Of a stretch of DNA of 64,000 nt, positions 56,456 through 64,000 are shown one piece after another. Both the position numbers and the translations under genes were made by a program. Origin of the DNA: an uncultured Pseudomonadales bacterium. Lineage in GTDB: Bacteria > Pseudomonadota > Gammaproteobacteria > Pseudomonadales > Azotimanducaceae. The number at the start of each line of letters is the position of its first letter. Position 1 is the stretch's first letter. The DNA lies in contig OX638346.1 in assembly GCA_951813515.1 (NCBI GenBank), positions 1,543,617 through 1,607,616 on the forward strand. The letters run 5' to 3'. The notes beneath the pieces were generated by a model. The model ran no database searches and was not told the DNA's origin. It saw only the letters and a list, made by a program, of their open reading frames with translations.

Positions 56456-57568
56456 ATGCACCTTGGAATGTTCGCCATGCCCCTCCATCCGCCGGACCGT
56501 CCGCTCGCGGATACGCTCGACGAGGATCGGCAAGCCGTGCTCCTGGCCGACCGGCTGGGTTTCTCCGAGGCTTGGTTCGGCGAGCACTTCTCATCGACCG
56601 CGGAACCCATCGCATCGCCCCTGGCATTCTTCTCGAGCCTCGTGCATCAGACTCGGCAGATAAACTTTGCGACCGGCGTGCTGAACCTGCCGCAGTCGCA
56701 TCCGGCAATGGTCGCCGCCCAGGTGGCGCAGTTCGATCATCTTTCGCGCGGGCGCTACCTGCTCGGCATCGGCCCGGGTGGCCTCGGCAGCGACTTCGAG
56801 CTGTTGGGAATTGGCGACAAGGAAACGCGCTCCGAGATGATGCTGGAATCCATCGAGGCGATGCAGCAGATCTGGGCGCAGGACGCGCCCTACTCGATCC
56901 CCGGCAAATACTGGAACGTCAACATCACCGACTTTCGCTTCGATGGCCTCGGCATCGGCGAGATGCTTAAACCGTACCAGCGGCCGCATCCGCAGATCTG
57001 CCTGTCCATCATCACGCCCCACTCGCCAAGCGCGAGGATGGCCGGAACGAGAGGCTGGCACCCCGTATCCGCCAACTTCATCCAGGCGCGGTACATCCGC
57101 AGTCACTGGGAAGCGTACGCGGAAGGGGTGGAGAGCATCGGCGAGCGGCCAGACCCGGCGAACTGGCGCATCGCGCGGTCGATTCTGGTGACGAACAGCG
57201 ATTCCGAAGCTGACGAGCACCTCTCCAACCCGGACTGCGGGCTGCATTTCTATTTCCGGTACTTCAGGCGCATGTACCTGAACCGGGGCTCCATGGAGAT
57301 GCTGAAGCCCGACACCGACATGCCCGATGAGGAAGCCACCGAGGAAGTGGTGGCCCGATCGATGGTGACCTGGGGGTCGCCGTCAACGGTCCTCGACCAA
57401 CTCGTCGATCTCCATTCGCAATGGGGTGACTTCGGAACGCTCTTGATGGTCGGCCACGATTGGGACAACGTCGAGCTGTGGCGACGATCCATGACGCTGC
57501 TTGCCAACGAGGTCATGCCGCGGTTTCGCCAGCACGTGGAAGCGACTCCGGCCGCCGCATCGATGTGA
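56456..57568 (+). CDS. LLM-class flavin-dependent monooxygenase, limonene-monooxygenase-like
   Basis: 370-aa luciferase-like protein. HLGMFAMPLHPPDRPLADTL, ADRLGFSEAWFGEHFSS, FATGVLNLPQSHPAMVAAQV and FDHLSRGRYLLGIGPGGLGS are close to the limonene 1,2-monooxygenase/luciferase alpha group; TWGSPSTVLDQLVDLHSQWG is the C-terminal hallmark. The ATG at 56456 follows GAGGAAG. The frameshifted phyH gene begins 19 bp downstream on the same strand, so the two oxygenases were probably cotranscribed. Confidence 0.88.
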   Translation: MHLGMFAMPLHPPDRPLADTLDEDRQAVLLADRLGFSEAWFGEHFSSTAEPIASPLAFFSSLVHQTRQINFATGVLNLPQSHPAMVAAQVAQFDHLSRGRYLLGIGPGGLGSDFELLGIGDKETRSEMMLESIEAMQQIWAQDAPYSIPGKYWNVNITDFRFDGLGIGEMLKPYQRPHPQICLSIITPHSPSARMAGTRGWHPVSANFIQARYIRSHWEAYAEGVESIGERPDPANWRIARSILVTNSDSEADEHLSNPDCGLHFYFRYFRRMYLNRGSMEMLKPDTDMPDEEATEEVVARSMVTWGSPSTVLDQLVDLHSQWGDFGTLLMVGHDWDNVELWRRSMTLLANEVMPRFRQHVEATPAAASM

Positions 57569-57587
57569 GGCGATAACAGAAGCGCGA

Positions 57588-58701
57588 ATGGGCAGCAACG
57601 GCGAGACCGCTTGGGAAGCCTACCGAAGGGAGGGCTACGAGCGGGCCGCCAAGCTTGGCAACCGGGGGCCCATGCGGTTCGACGAAGACGGCCGCCTCGC
57701 GCAGGAAATCCTCGACGCCTATCGACGCACGGGCTTCTACGTATTCACGGGTGTCCTCTCCCTCGAGGAATGCCGCGAACTTGAACTGGAGTTCGACCAG
57801 GTGCTGGACAACGCGCCGCTCGTCAATGACGGCGAGGTCGACAGGTTCGGTCGCCCGAGCAGATTCTCTCCGTATTTCTCGGTCGAACCGCCGTGGCCAT
57901 CCGAAGGAGAGGACGTCTCGGATGTGCCCGGCATCGCTCGCATGCTGTCGCACCCCCTGATGATCATGGACTCCGCACTGCGGACGTATGCCCATCCCGA
58001 CATCCTCAGGATGGTCGCGAGCGTGAACGGGCGGGATTTCGTGCCGTTCACGGAGAGCGTCTTCCACAAGGCGGCCTATCGGGGTGCGCCCACGAACTGG
58101 CACCAGGACGGCCGGACCCACTGGGCGGAGGATGGGACGCCCCTGGAACAGCCGGACGGGTCGGGCAAGACCCACGGCTTCAACCTGTCGGTCGCATGGT
58201 CCTATTGCACGCCGGAAAACGGCCTTTGGGTAATCCCCGGGAGTCCACCGTCGCCGGTATCTCACGAACGGCGGGAAATGTCCCTCGATTTCGGAGTGGC
58301 TGCCGGACGCCGTCCCCATGCCGCTTTCACCGGGCGATGTCGGCCTCGTCAACCGAAGCTCGATGCATGGCTCCTATCCGAACCGGTCCGCCGTGCGCCG
58401 GGTAAACATGGTCATGGGGTTCCACAAACGGGCCTCGGCGATCGGCGCGGAAACGACCAATGTCCATGCCTTCGTGCGGCCAAAGGTAGAGACGAAACAC
58501 GTCAAGTACACGGAAGAAGACGTACTCCACAGAACGCGCATGATTCCCCTCGCCATCGATGCGCGCCGGCAGCGATACCCGGACGAAATACCGTACGGGT
58601 ACCAGGGAAGCTACATCGGCGGCGGCGAATGGAACGCCGAGGCACGCGCCGAAATCAGCCGGAAAGGCGAGGAGTACTGGCAAAGGGACATCACGCTCTA
58701 G
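57588..58701 (+). pseudogene. phytanoyl-CoA dioxygenase (PhyH) gene with one frameshift
   Basis: From ATG 57588 the frame covers AYRRTGFYVFTGVLSLEECR through the metal-binding NWHQDGRTHW to NGLWVIPGS. Family sequence then continues in another frame, HRRRYLTNGGKCPSISEWLP, then DAVPMPLSPGDVGLVNRSSM and HGSYPNRS (distal His) up to the stop at 58701. The shift is at GGGAGTCCACC (58240-58250): one extra C. Both halves are otherwise complete, so this is either a recent mutation or a sequencing error. The stop codon lies inside repeat copy 3. Confidence 0.8.
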
Positions 58702-58805
58702 CGCCATGAAATCCGCCGGCCCTTCGGGCACGCCGCATTTCACCCCCGCCCAAGCCCACCTACAATCCTGCGCCTTGATCGGCACTTGCGTGCCTTTCTA
58801 CGGCG
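58698..58805 (+). repeat. dispersed hairpin repeat, copy 3 (hairpin plus tail)
   Basis: First 45 bp identical to copy 2; the tail (GCCCAAGCCCACCTACAATC onward to TTCTACGGCG) matches copy 1. It directly follows the stop codon of the phyH gene, sharing CTAGCGCC with it. Confidence 0.87.
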
Positions 58806-58950
58806 CAGGCTTGTAGCCTTCATTGGCTGCGCAGCGGGGTGCTGGGCGAAATCGAAGCCGCAGCTTGGTGCGACCCGACGACGGCGAGGCCGAGAGGGTG
58901 TTGCTAGCGCGGGTCATTGATCTATAGCGAACTTGGGAGGTGACTTGATA

Positions 58951-59346
58951 ATGCTTTTTCCGATAACCGGACTGTATGCGGCGTTGCTTGCGGCGGTTGG
59001 TCTTACACTGATGGTGCGGGTCGCCCGCATGCGCGCCCGTGCCGGAGTGTCCATCCTGCATGGCGACGATTTGGACCTTGCACTAGCCGTACGCCGACAC
59101 GGAAACTTCATTGAGATGGTCCCGTTGGCGCTCATTCTCATGGCGCTGGTCGAGGCAAACGGTGCCAACAGTATCCTGCTGCACGCCAACGGCATTGTGC
59201 TGCTGGTGGCCCGCATCGCGCACCCCATCGGCCTGACCCTTGATCGCGCCGACCATCCGTTGCGGGCTGTGGGTGCGGTCGGTACGGTCCTGGTGACGTT
59301 GGTTCTGGCCGTGGTGGCCCTGTGGCAGGCTGTTTCGGCGATCTAG
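58951..59346 (+). CDS. MAPEG-family membrane protein
   Basis: 131-aa integral membrane protein with four TM helices (for example GLYAALLAAVGLTLMVRVAR and AVGTVLVTLVLAVVALWQAV). RRHGNFIEMVPLALILMALV contains the conserved Asn/Glu motif of MAPEG eicosanoid and glutathione-metabolism proteins, and ARIAHPIGL the helix IV signature. GGGAGG lies 10 nt before ATG 58951; a TTG at 58945 is closer to it. Function in bacteria is generally glutathione-dependent detoxification, not shown here. Confidence 0.85.
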   Translation: MLFPITGLYAALLAAVGLTLMVRVARMRARAGVSILHGDDLDLALAVRRHGNFIEMVPLALILMALVEANGANSILLHANGIVLLVARIAHPIGLTLDRADHPLRAVGAVGTVLVTLVLAVVALWQAVSAI

Positions 59347-59447
59347 ATTCGGGGCGTTAGGGACGATTTGAGTCCCCGTCGTTGGCGGGTCTAAAACGGG
59401 TTGCGCAGGTGGCTCGGCATTGGAGGGAATGGCTATCCCAACGTGAG

Positions 59448-59987
59448 TCAGTTCACGACCAATAGGTAATGTTGGACTCGCCCTCTGTATCGTCCCGTTG
59501 CAGAAAAACCAAGGCGCGTCGCGAGTCTGATGGATCTCGCATTGTCGTCCTCGATAAACGCCTAGAACCGATCGGAATGCAGGTTCTCTGTGGCCCATTC
59601 CAGGGCTGCAGATGTCGCCTCCAGCATGTAACCCTTGCCCCAGAAGCGAGGGTGTAGGTGAAACGCGATCTCGGGCATGGGCGAAATGGCGTTGAAGCCA
59701 ACCATGCCCATGAATATGGCGGGATAGGGCTCAGGACGGAGAATGGACCATCTGAACCCCCAACCGTCACGCGCCGCATGTAGCCAGAACTCCATGATCC
59801 TGTCGCTTTGGGAGCGGGTCGTGCAAGGCGTGTCGATGACGTTGCCGTCAAAGTCGACCAGCTCGCCCGAATACCGGCAGACCTCCGGATCGGACCACAG
59901 GTCGAAGACGCCGCGGGAATGCGCGGGATCGATTGGCGTCAGCAGCAGTCTGTCGGTATGGAGGACTGGTACTGCGACGGATTTCAT
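59448..59987 (-). pseudogene. GNAT acetyltransferase with in-frame amber codon
   Basis: A complete GNAT reading frame of 179 codons interrupted by one TAG (59562-59564, codon 142). Before it: LHTDRLLLTPIDPAHSRGVF, GMVGFNAISPMPEIAFHLHP, RFWGKGYMLEATSAALEWAT. After it, in the same frame: AFIEDDNARSIRLATRLGFS and GRYRGRVQHYLLVVN, the normal RimJ-type ending. A single point mutation from, for example, CAG or GAG would explain it. The first 141 codons could still give a truncated product lacking the last strands. Confidence 0.82.
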
Positions 59988-60225
59988 GAGACCGGGATGT
60001 TACCCGCTGGTTCCGGCTGTCGGTATGGATCTGACTGAAGGATCCTCGGCGATCTGGCCAGCACGAAGGCCCTCGCAGCGAAGCCGAAGACGCCGGGCCG
60101 TGGGGCACTTTCATGGCGCCTCGCTCGCCGGAGGATGTTATTGCCTCTATCGTAGTCTTCTCAAGCGTGGGGTGTAGCGCAAGGGGTCATGCTTTCCCGG
60201 TCGTCGCGTAGGCAATTCGCCCCTG

Positions 60226-60708
60226 CTAGCTGCCCAAGAGATGCGCGTAGGTCGTCCGCTCCTGCGCGTTGAGGACCACGCACCGCTCACCCAGGAATCC
60301 GTTTTCCATGGTCAATGTTGCCAAGACCGCTGGGCGTGAGCACAGTGGTGGACACGCCGGGTCGCGTTCGATCACCGGACATCCCGCGGCCTTCATCTCG
60401 TGGGTCAACTGCCCTTGGCGGATGGAGGCGGATTTGATAGCTCTGATCAACTCGGTGTTGTTATGGGGTGCTGCCATCAGGAACGCCCCCGCCCCCAGGA
60501 ACAATGTCGCGGCGACGTCTCTCTTTCCGTACCCCTTGGATTCGAGTGATAGTGCGCAGAAGTCGTCGGTCTTTCTGATTTCGACGGCCATGCCGTCGCA
60601 GTCAAGTCCTTCGAGCTCTGCGGGTAGCAATGGATGCATGCGGCCAAGACTCGCGGTAGCGCATCCCTGCAACACGAGCAACCCAACGACAATAGTGGTC
60701 AGTTTCAT
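60226..60708 (-). CDS. putative lipoprotein, unknown function
   Basis: 160-aa protein from ATG 60708 with GGAGAGG just upstream. Signal segment KLTTIVVGLLVLQGC ends in a lipobox (LQGC), so Cys16 is probably lipidated. The mature part contains six further Cys (GLDCDGMAVEI, DDFCALSLESKG, AAGCPVIERDPACPPLCSRP, GERCVVLNAQ) that could form disulfides, and one short hydrophobic segment (LFLGAGAFLMAAP). No family recognised. Confidence 0.65.
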   Translation of the reverse strand: MKLTTIVVGLLVLQGCATASLGRMHPLLPAELEGLDCDGMAVEIRKTDDFCALSLESKGYGKRDVAATLFLGAGAFLMAAPHNNTELIRAIKSASIRQGQLTHEMKAAGCPVIERDPACPPLCSRPAVLATLTMENGFLGERCVVLNAQERTTYAHLLGS

Positions 60709-60837
60709 ATCCCTCTCCAGTTGAAGCGCAATCGCATCTTGTCGTAGCGACGGGGCAGACCGTTTCGCCGTGCGGCGTACCATGCATGGATTGAGACCAA
60801 TTCGGAGGGAAGGAGTTCCCAGCGGTACTTCGTGCCG

Positions 60838-61002
60838 TCAGGGAGAACTGAGCCCAAGCCGTTCGTACTGCTCCGGCGGTGCTTGGTTGGCCAACAACGC
60901 TTCCTCGAGCAACCCGACCATCCGACCCTCGACGGCAAGGTCCTGAATGGGATTGAACTGGCCCGGGTCCGTTGCCAGGTCTAAAAGGTGCGTCTGGAAC
61001 AT
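60838..61002 (-). pseudogene. 3'-end remnant of a sulfatase gene
   Basis: The frame reads MFQTHLLDLATDPGQFNPIQ, then VEGRMVGLLEEALLANQAPP and EQYERLGL to the stop, the characteristic C-terminus of type I sulfatases (YDLATDPGQ and PPEQFERLGL). The catalytic N-terminal domain is absent. The remaining DNA on both sides (60709-60837 and 61003-61160) shows nothing else I can support. Confidence 0.6.
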
Positions 61003-61160
61003 TGCGGACGCGCGGCCCGCGGGCCAATGGACGGAATCTGCATCACGGGACAGCCCTTGGTGAATCCGAGCGGCTCGTGCCATTGCATGTGGGCGAGTGC
61101 GTAGCCCGTCAGACGTGCTTATGGCACGATGATCGGGCGCCAGTCGCGGGTTTGCAGCCA

Positions 61161-62948
61161 ATGGCTGAAAAGAAGAAACGCGTTTCGTTGACAGGTGTGA
61201 CGCTAATTGGCGACCTGCCGGACACCCGCGCCATGGTGGGCTTGCTCGCTCCCTACGCTCGGGGCGCTTGGCATTGGTTCAGTCTGCAGACGACGTTGGC
61301 CGTGCTGTCCATCCTCGTCGGGTTGGCGACGCCAGCGTTGGCGGCGGTGGCTATCGATCAGGCCGTGGCGGGGCGCATCGGCTGGGGCTTCCTCGGACTC
61401 GCCGGAGCGATGGCCGCTTCGGCGCTTCTCGGTACGGCGAGCGGGCCGGTGGCGTCCCGGTTCAATATTGCGTTGGGCGGCCGGCTGACGCGGCGGATGG
61501 TTGCCCATTCACTCAACATAGGTCTGCCTGGTCGGCGGCCGTTCGACGACGGAGACTTGCTGAATCGGGAGGCCTCCCTGGCGCCCGGGATGTCCGGGTA
61601 CCCGTCAACCATGCTGCGGGTCGGCACCGGACTCGCGATGGTCGCGGGAAGTCTCATCGCGCTGCTCTTCATCCACTGGCTGTTCGTTGCCGTCTGGGTT
61701 GTCGGCGTCGGTCTGCTCGCGGTGCTGGCACGGCGTTTCATGGCGGTGCTTTCGGCCGAACAGTCCGGCTACGAAGAGCTCATGGGACGCATGGTGAACG
61801 CCTATACGGATGCGCTGGCCGGTCGCCGCACGATTCGCGCTGCCGGCACCGTGGATCGCGAGTTCGAGCGGGTCACGCAGGCGTTGCCCGCGTTGTCCGC
61901 GACTACGCGCAACATCCTCAGGGTCATGGGCCGCGGCGCCGTGGTGATGGCCAGCGCGGACACCGGCGTGCTTGTGGCCACCGCTGTCGCCGGTATCTGG
62001 TTGCTAGCCGCCGGCGACCTGACCCCGGGCGCGCTCCTGGCGGCCGTGCGCTACGCGCAGATGGCTTACAGCAACGTCGCGGGCGTGTTCGACAACGGCT
62101 GGTTCCACATCGCGCTCCTGCGCTCCCAGGCGGCTCGCGTGATGGAACTCGTCGACACGCCCGCCATGAAACAGGAGCCGAGCGAGCCGCCGGCGGATGG
62201 CGTGCCTGGCGACATCGAATTGGATGATGTGACCGTGCACGGGAAGGCTGGCGACATCTTGCGCGGCGTTAACTTACGAATCCGGACTGGAACCACGATT
62301 GCTCTCGTCGGGGAATCGGGTGTCGGCAAGACGACCCTGGCGACGCTGGTCGGTCGGCTGCACGATCCCGATGGAGGCACGGTCCGAATCGACAGCGCAC
62401 CGCTCGCGGAATGGTCTTCCGAAGCGCTGGCGAAACGCGTCGCCTACGCCTTCGAATCGCCGGCCTTGCTAGGCGACACCGTCAGGGATGCGATCACGCT
62501 CGGCCACGGCGCCAGCGACGCCGAGGTCCGGGCCGCCGCGCGAAGCGTGGAGGCGGACGCATTCGTCCAGCGCCTGCCTAACGGCTACGAAACGCCTCTG
62601 GAGGAAACGCCGATGTCGGGGGGCGAGCGGCAACGGCTGGGGTTGGCGCGCGCCGCGCTGAGGGATTCCCCGGCGTTGGTGCTGGACGATGCACTGAGCA
62701 GCCTTGACGTGGCGACGGCGGCGCGCGTCTTCGCCGCGTTGGGTTCGTTGTCGGAGGACCGCACTGCCATCATCGTTGCGCATCGAGCGAGCACTGCGGC
62801 GTCCGCCGATGTCGTGGCCTGGCTCGTGGACGGGCGCATACACAGAGTCGCTCCCCACGCCGAATTGTGGGGCGATCCGGCGTACCGCTCAGCGTTCATG
62901 GGGAGGAGTTCCGAAACTGCGGCGATTGCCGAAGAGGAGGACGGATGA
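61161..62948 (+). CDS. ABC exporter half-transporter 1 (TM plus ATPase)
   Basis: 595-aa ABC exporter half with six TM helices in the first 320 residues (for example LQTTLAVLSILVGLATPALA and SLIALLFIHWLFVAVWVVGV) and an ATPase domain: Walker A GESGVGKTT, Q-loop region VAYAFESPALLGDTV, signature MSGGERQRLGLARAAL, Walker B ALVLDDALSSLD, H loop IIVAHRASTA. The position after the Walker B Asp is Asp instead of the catalytic Glu, and the Q loop shows E rather than Q, as in the degenerate site of heterodimeric exporters. Overlaps the next gene (ATGA). Confidence 0.9.
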   Translation: MAEKKKRVSLTGVTLIGDLPDTRAMVGLLAPYARGAWHWFSLQTTLAVLSILVGLATPALAAVAIDQAVAGRIGWGFLGLAGAMAASALLGTASGPVASRFNIALGGRLTRRMVAHSLNIGLPGRRPFDDGDLLNREASLAPGMSGYPSTMLRVGTGLAMVAGSLIALLFIHWLFVAVWVVGVGLLAVLARRFMAVLSAEQSGYEELMGRMVNAYTDALAGRRTIRAAGTVDREFERVTQALPALSATTRNILRVMGRGAVVMASADTGVLVATAVAGIWLLAAGDLTPGALLAAVRYAQMAYSNVAGVFDNGWFHIALLRSQAARVMELVDTPAMKQEPSEPPADGVPGDIELDDVTVHGKAGDILRGVNLRIRTGTTIALVGESGVGKTTLATLVGRLHDPDGGTVRIDSAPLAEWSSEALAKRVAYAFESPALLGDTVRDAITLGHGASDAEVRAAARSVEADAFVQRLPNGYETPLEETPMSGGERQRLGLARAALRDSPALVLDDALSSLDVATAARVFAALGSLSEDRTAIIVAHRASTAASADVVAWLVDGRIHRVAPHAELWGDPAYRSAFMGRSSETAAIAEEEDG

Positions 62949-64000
62949 CGATTCAATCGCCGATCGCTTACGTCCTCCGACACCGTCGGCGCGTGGTCCG
63001 GATTGCGGGCTGGAGCGTTGGTGTCACGCTGGCGCCGATGTTCACCGGGCGGGCCATCGCGAGCGCGATGGACGCGGCGAGTTCGGGCGCCCTGGCGGTT
63101 GCATTCATATGGCTCGCGGGATTGTTGTGCGCGGGAGCGGTGGGAGTCTTGTCGCTGATGCGCCTGTCCCGGCTGACAGCGGACATTTCGGCGGACGTGC
63201 AGACGGATCTGACCCGCGACGTGGTGCGGCACGCGCTCGCCGATGCGGTGGGTTCGGATCGTGTGCTGCGGTCCGGCGCGGAGTTGACCCAGCACGTGCC
63301 GGTGCTCGTGGACATGCTGTCGTTGATGTTGCGCACGGCACCCGCCGGCTTGTTCGCAATCGGCGCTGTGGCGGGACTCGCGACGCTGTCCGGGACGTTG
63401 CTGATCCTGGTGGTGCCCTGGCTCTCGGCATCCGTGTTTTTGCTGGCCGCGCTCGTGCGCCGGGATACGCGCAACCAGAGGGCGGTGACGCTGGCGAGCG
63501 AGGCTTCCTACGGCGAGATGGCCAAGGTCATACAAGGCGTTCGCGATCTGATGGCGGCGGGCGCGAAGGGATATGCGATGGGGCGCGTCCGGGACCGCAT
63601 AGAGGCGGCCAACCGTCTGCTACTGAAACAGGGAGACCAAAACGCCGTCCGTTCGGGCCTGGTCAATGCGACCTCGACCTGGCTGCCTGCGCTAACCGCC
63701 CTGGCGTTCGTGCCGACGCTGGTTCGCAACGGCAGCCTGACGCCGGGCGAAGTCGTCGGTTCGTTCACCTATCTGCTCGCGGGACTTGCCACGGCGTCGA
63801 TGTTCGTCACTTCGGTGATGGGGTACACCGTGACCCTGCGGGTGCGGCACGGTCGCCTGGTCGAGTCCGTCGGCGAACACTCGCCGACGACTCGCGAAGA
63901 GGTCGATGCGTCGCCGCCGACCCGTTCGACGATCCAGGTGCGCGATCTGACTTTCGCCTATGGAGCGTCGGCTCAGCCCATCGTCGATGGTCTGTGCATC
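62945..64000 (+). CDS. ABC exporter half-transporter 2 (3' end outside window)
   Basis: 352 codons are visible from ATG 62945, which overlaps the stop of half-transporter 1. The TM region has helices such as ALAVAFIWLAGLLCAGAVGV and ALTALAFVPTLVRNGSL; ATPase homology begins at IQVRDLTFAYGASAQPIVDG just before the window ends. With the previous gene it should form a heterodimeric exporter; the canonical catalytic site is expected in the missing part of this subunit. Substrate unknown. Confidence 0.88.
   Translation, partial: MTIQSPIAYVLRHRRRVVRIAGWSVGVTLAPMFTGRAIASAMDAASSGALAVAFIWLAGLLCAGAVGVLSLMRLSRLTADISADVQTDLTRDVVRHALADAVGSDRVLRSGAELTQHVPVLVDMLSLMLRTAPAGLFAIGAVAGLATLSGTLLILVVPWLSASVFLLAALVRRDTRNQRAVTLASEASYGEMAKVIQGVRDLMAAGAKGYAMGRVRDRIEAANRLLLKQGDQNAVRSGLVNATSTWLPALTALAFVPTLVRNGSLTPGEVVGSFTYLLAGLATASMFVTSVMGYTVTLRVRHGRLVESVGEHSPTTREEVDASPPTRSTIQVRDLTFAYGASAQPIVDGLCI

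Noticed and set aside
59987..60225. Possible small gene between the GNAT and lipoprotein genes.
   Set aside because: Open frames there are Arg/Ser/Pro-rich shadows without ribosome sites; treated as non-coding.

Overview
The window is a 64-kb stretch of high-G+C DNA from a gammaproteobacterium, probably an uncultured marine or host-associated lineage. The class assignment rests on conserved gene blocks: mutL-amidase-tsaE-nnrDE facing queG-orn, efp beside epmA with the Lys34 form of EF-P, and parC-parE-cpdA-DUF1249 divergent from tolC, which resembles the E. coli tolC/yqiB/cpdA/parE neighbourhood. The lineage below class is a guess from gene content: four luciferase-like monooxygenases, three phytanoyl-CoA dioxygenase loci, two Gfo/Idh/MocA paralogues and a CaiB-type CoA-transferase.

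Layout. 1-9.7 kb holds housekeeping genes: mutL (cut by the window edge), amidase, tsaE, nnrDE, queG, orn, sulfurtransferase, psd, epmA and efp. 9.9-13.1 kb is accessory: a short YadA-type trimeric adhesin with five 42-bp repeats, a frameshifted haem-binding DUF3365 gene behind a possible GPP34 fragment, and a two-TM membrane protein. 13-22.7 kb is core: parC, parE, cpdA, DUF1249, tolC and waaA, with a monooxygenase inserted. 22.7-34.5 kb is mainly catabolic and export genes: a Gfo/Idh oxidoreductase, monooxygenases, a ribbon-helix-helix/PIN toxin-antitoxin pair, a CoA-transferase, a MacAB-type efflux system (adaptor, ATPase, permease), an esterase, a VOC protein and small envelope proteins. 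tRNA-Asn at 34.68 kb is followed directly by a broken hipA next to an intact hipB, which looks like an island boundary.

35.3-43.7 kb carries a Nudix hydrolase, a metallo-beta-lactamase-fold hydrolase, a peptidase-like alpha/beta hydrolase, a DUF1801 fragment and one giant gene (about 1,644 aa). That protein has an N-terminal MalT-like STAND P-loop NTPase, more than 1,000 residues of helical repeat-like sequence and a C-terminal phospholipase-D-like domain. Its G+C is visibly lower than its neighbours. It is the best candidate here for an undescribed system, possibly a single-gene immune sensor of the Avs/STAND type. 43.9-49.4 kb is catabolic: a Gfo/Idh paralogue, a three-subunit cobalt-type nitrile hydratase/thiocyanate hydrolase-like enzyme, a PhyH dioxygenase, an amidohydrolase and an HpcH/HpaI aldolase. 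49.4-54.7 kb is a decayed, defence-like island: a methyltransferase without its N-terminus, a frameshifted Pro-rich gene, an aldolase 5'-end remnant, an NYN-domain protein and a GHKL ATPase. 54.9-64 kb holds an FAD oxidoreductase, a monooxygenase, a frameshifted PhyH gene, MAPEG, a GNAT gene with an in-frame amber codon, a lipoprotein, a sulfatase remnant and two ABC exporter half-genes, the second running off the window.

Two themes recur. Broken genes are frequent (DUF3365, phyH twice, GNAT, hipA, DUF1801, methyltransferase, sulfatase, an aldolase copy), pointing to ongoing decay of accessory DNA or to assembly errors. A hairpin repeat follows the stop codons of two catabolic genes and sits exactly where a third, phyH-like gene is cut off. 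All functions are read from motifs and remembered family features; no search was run.
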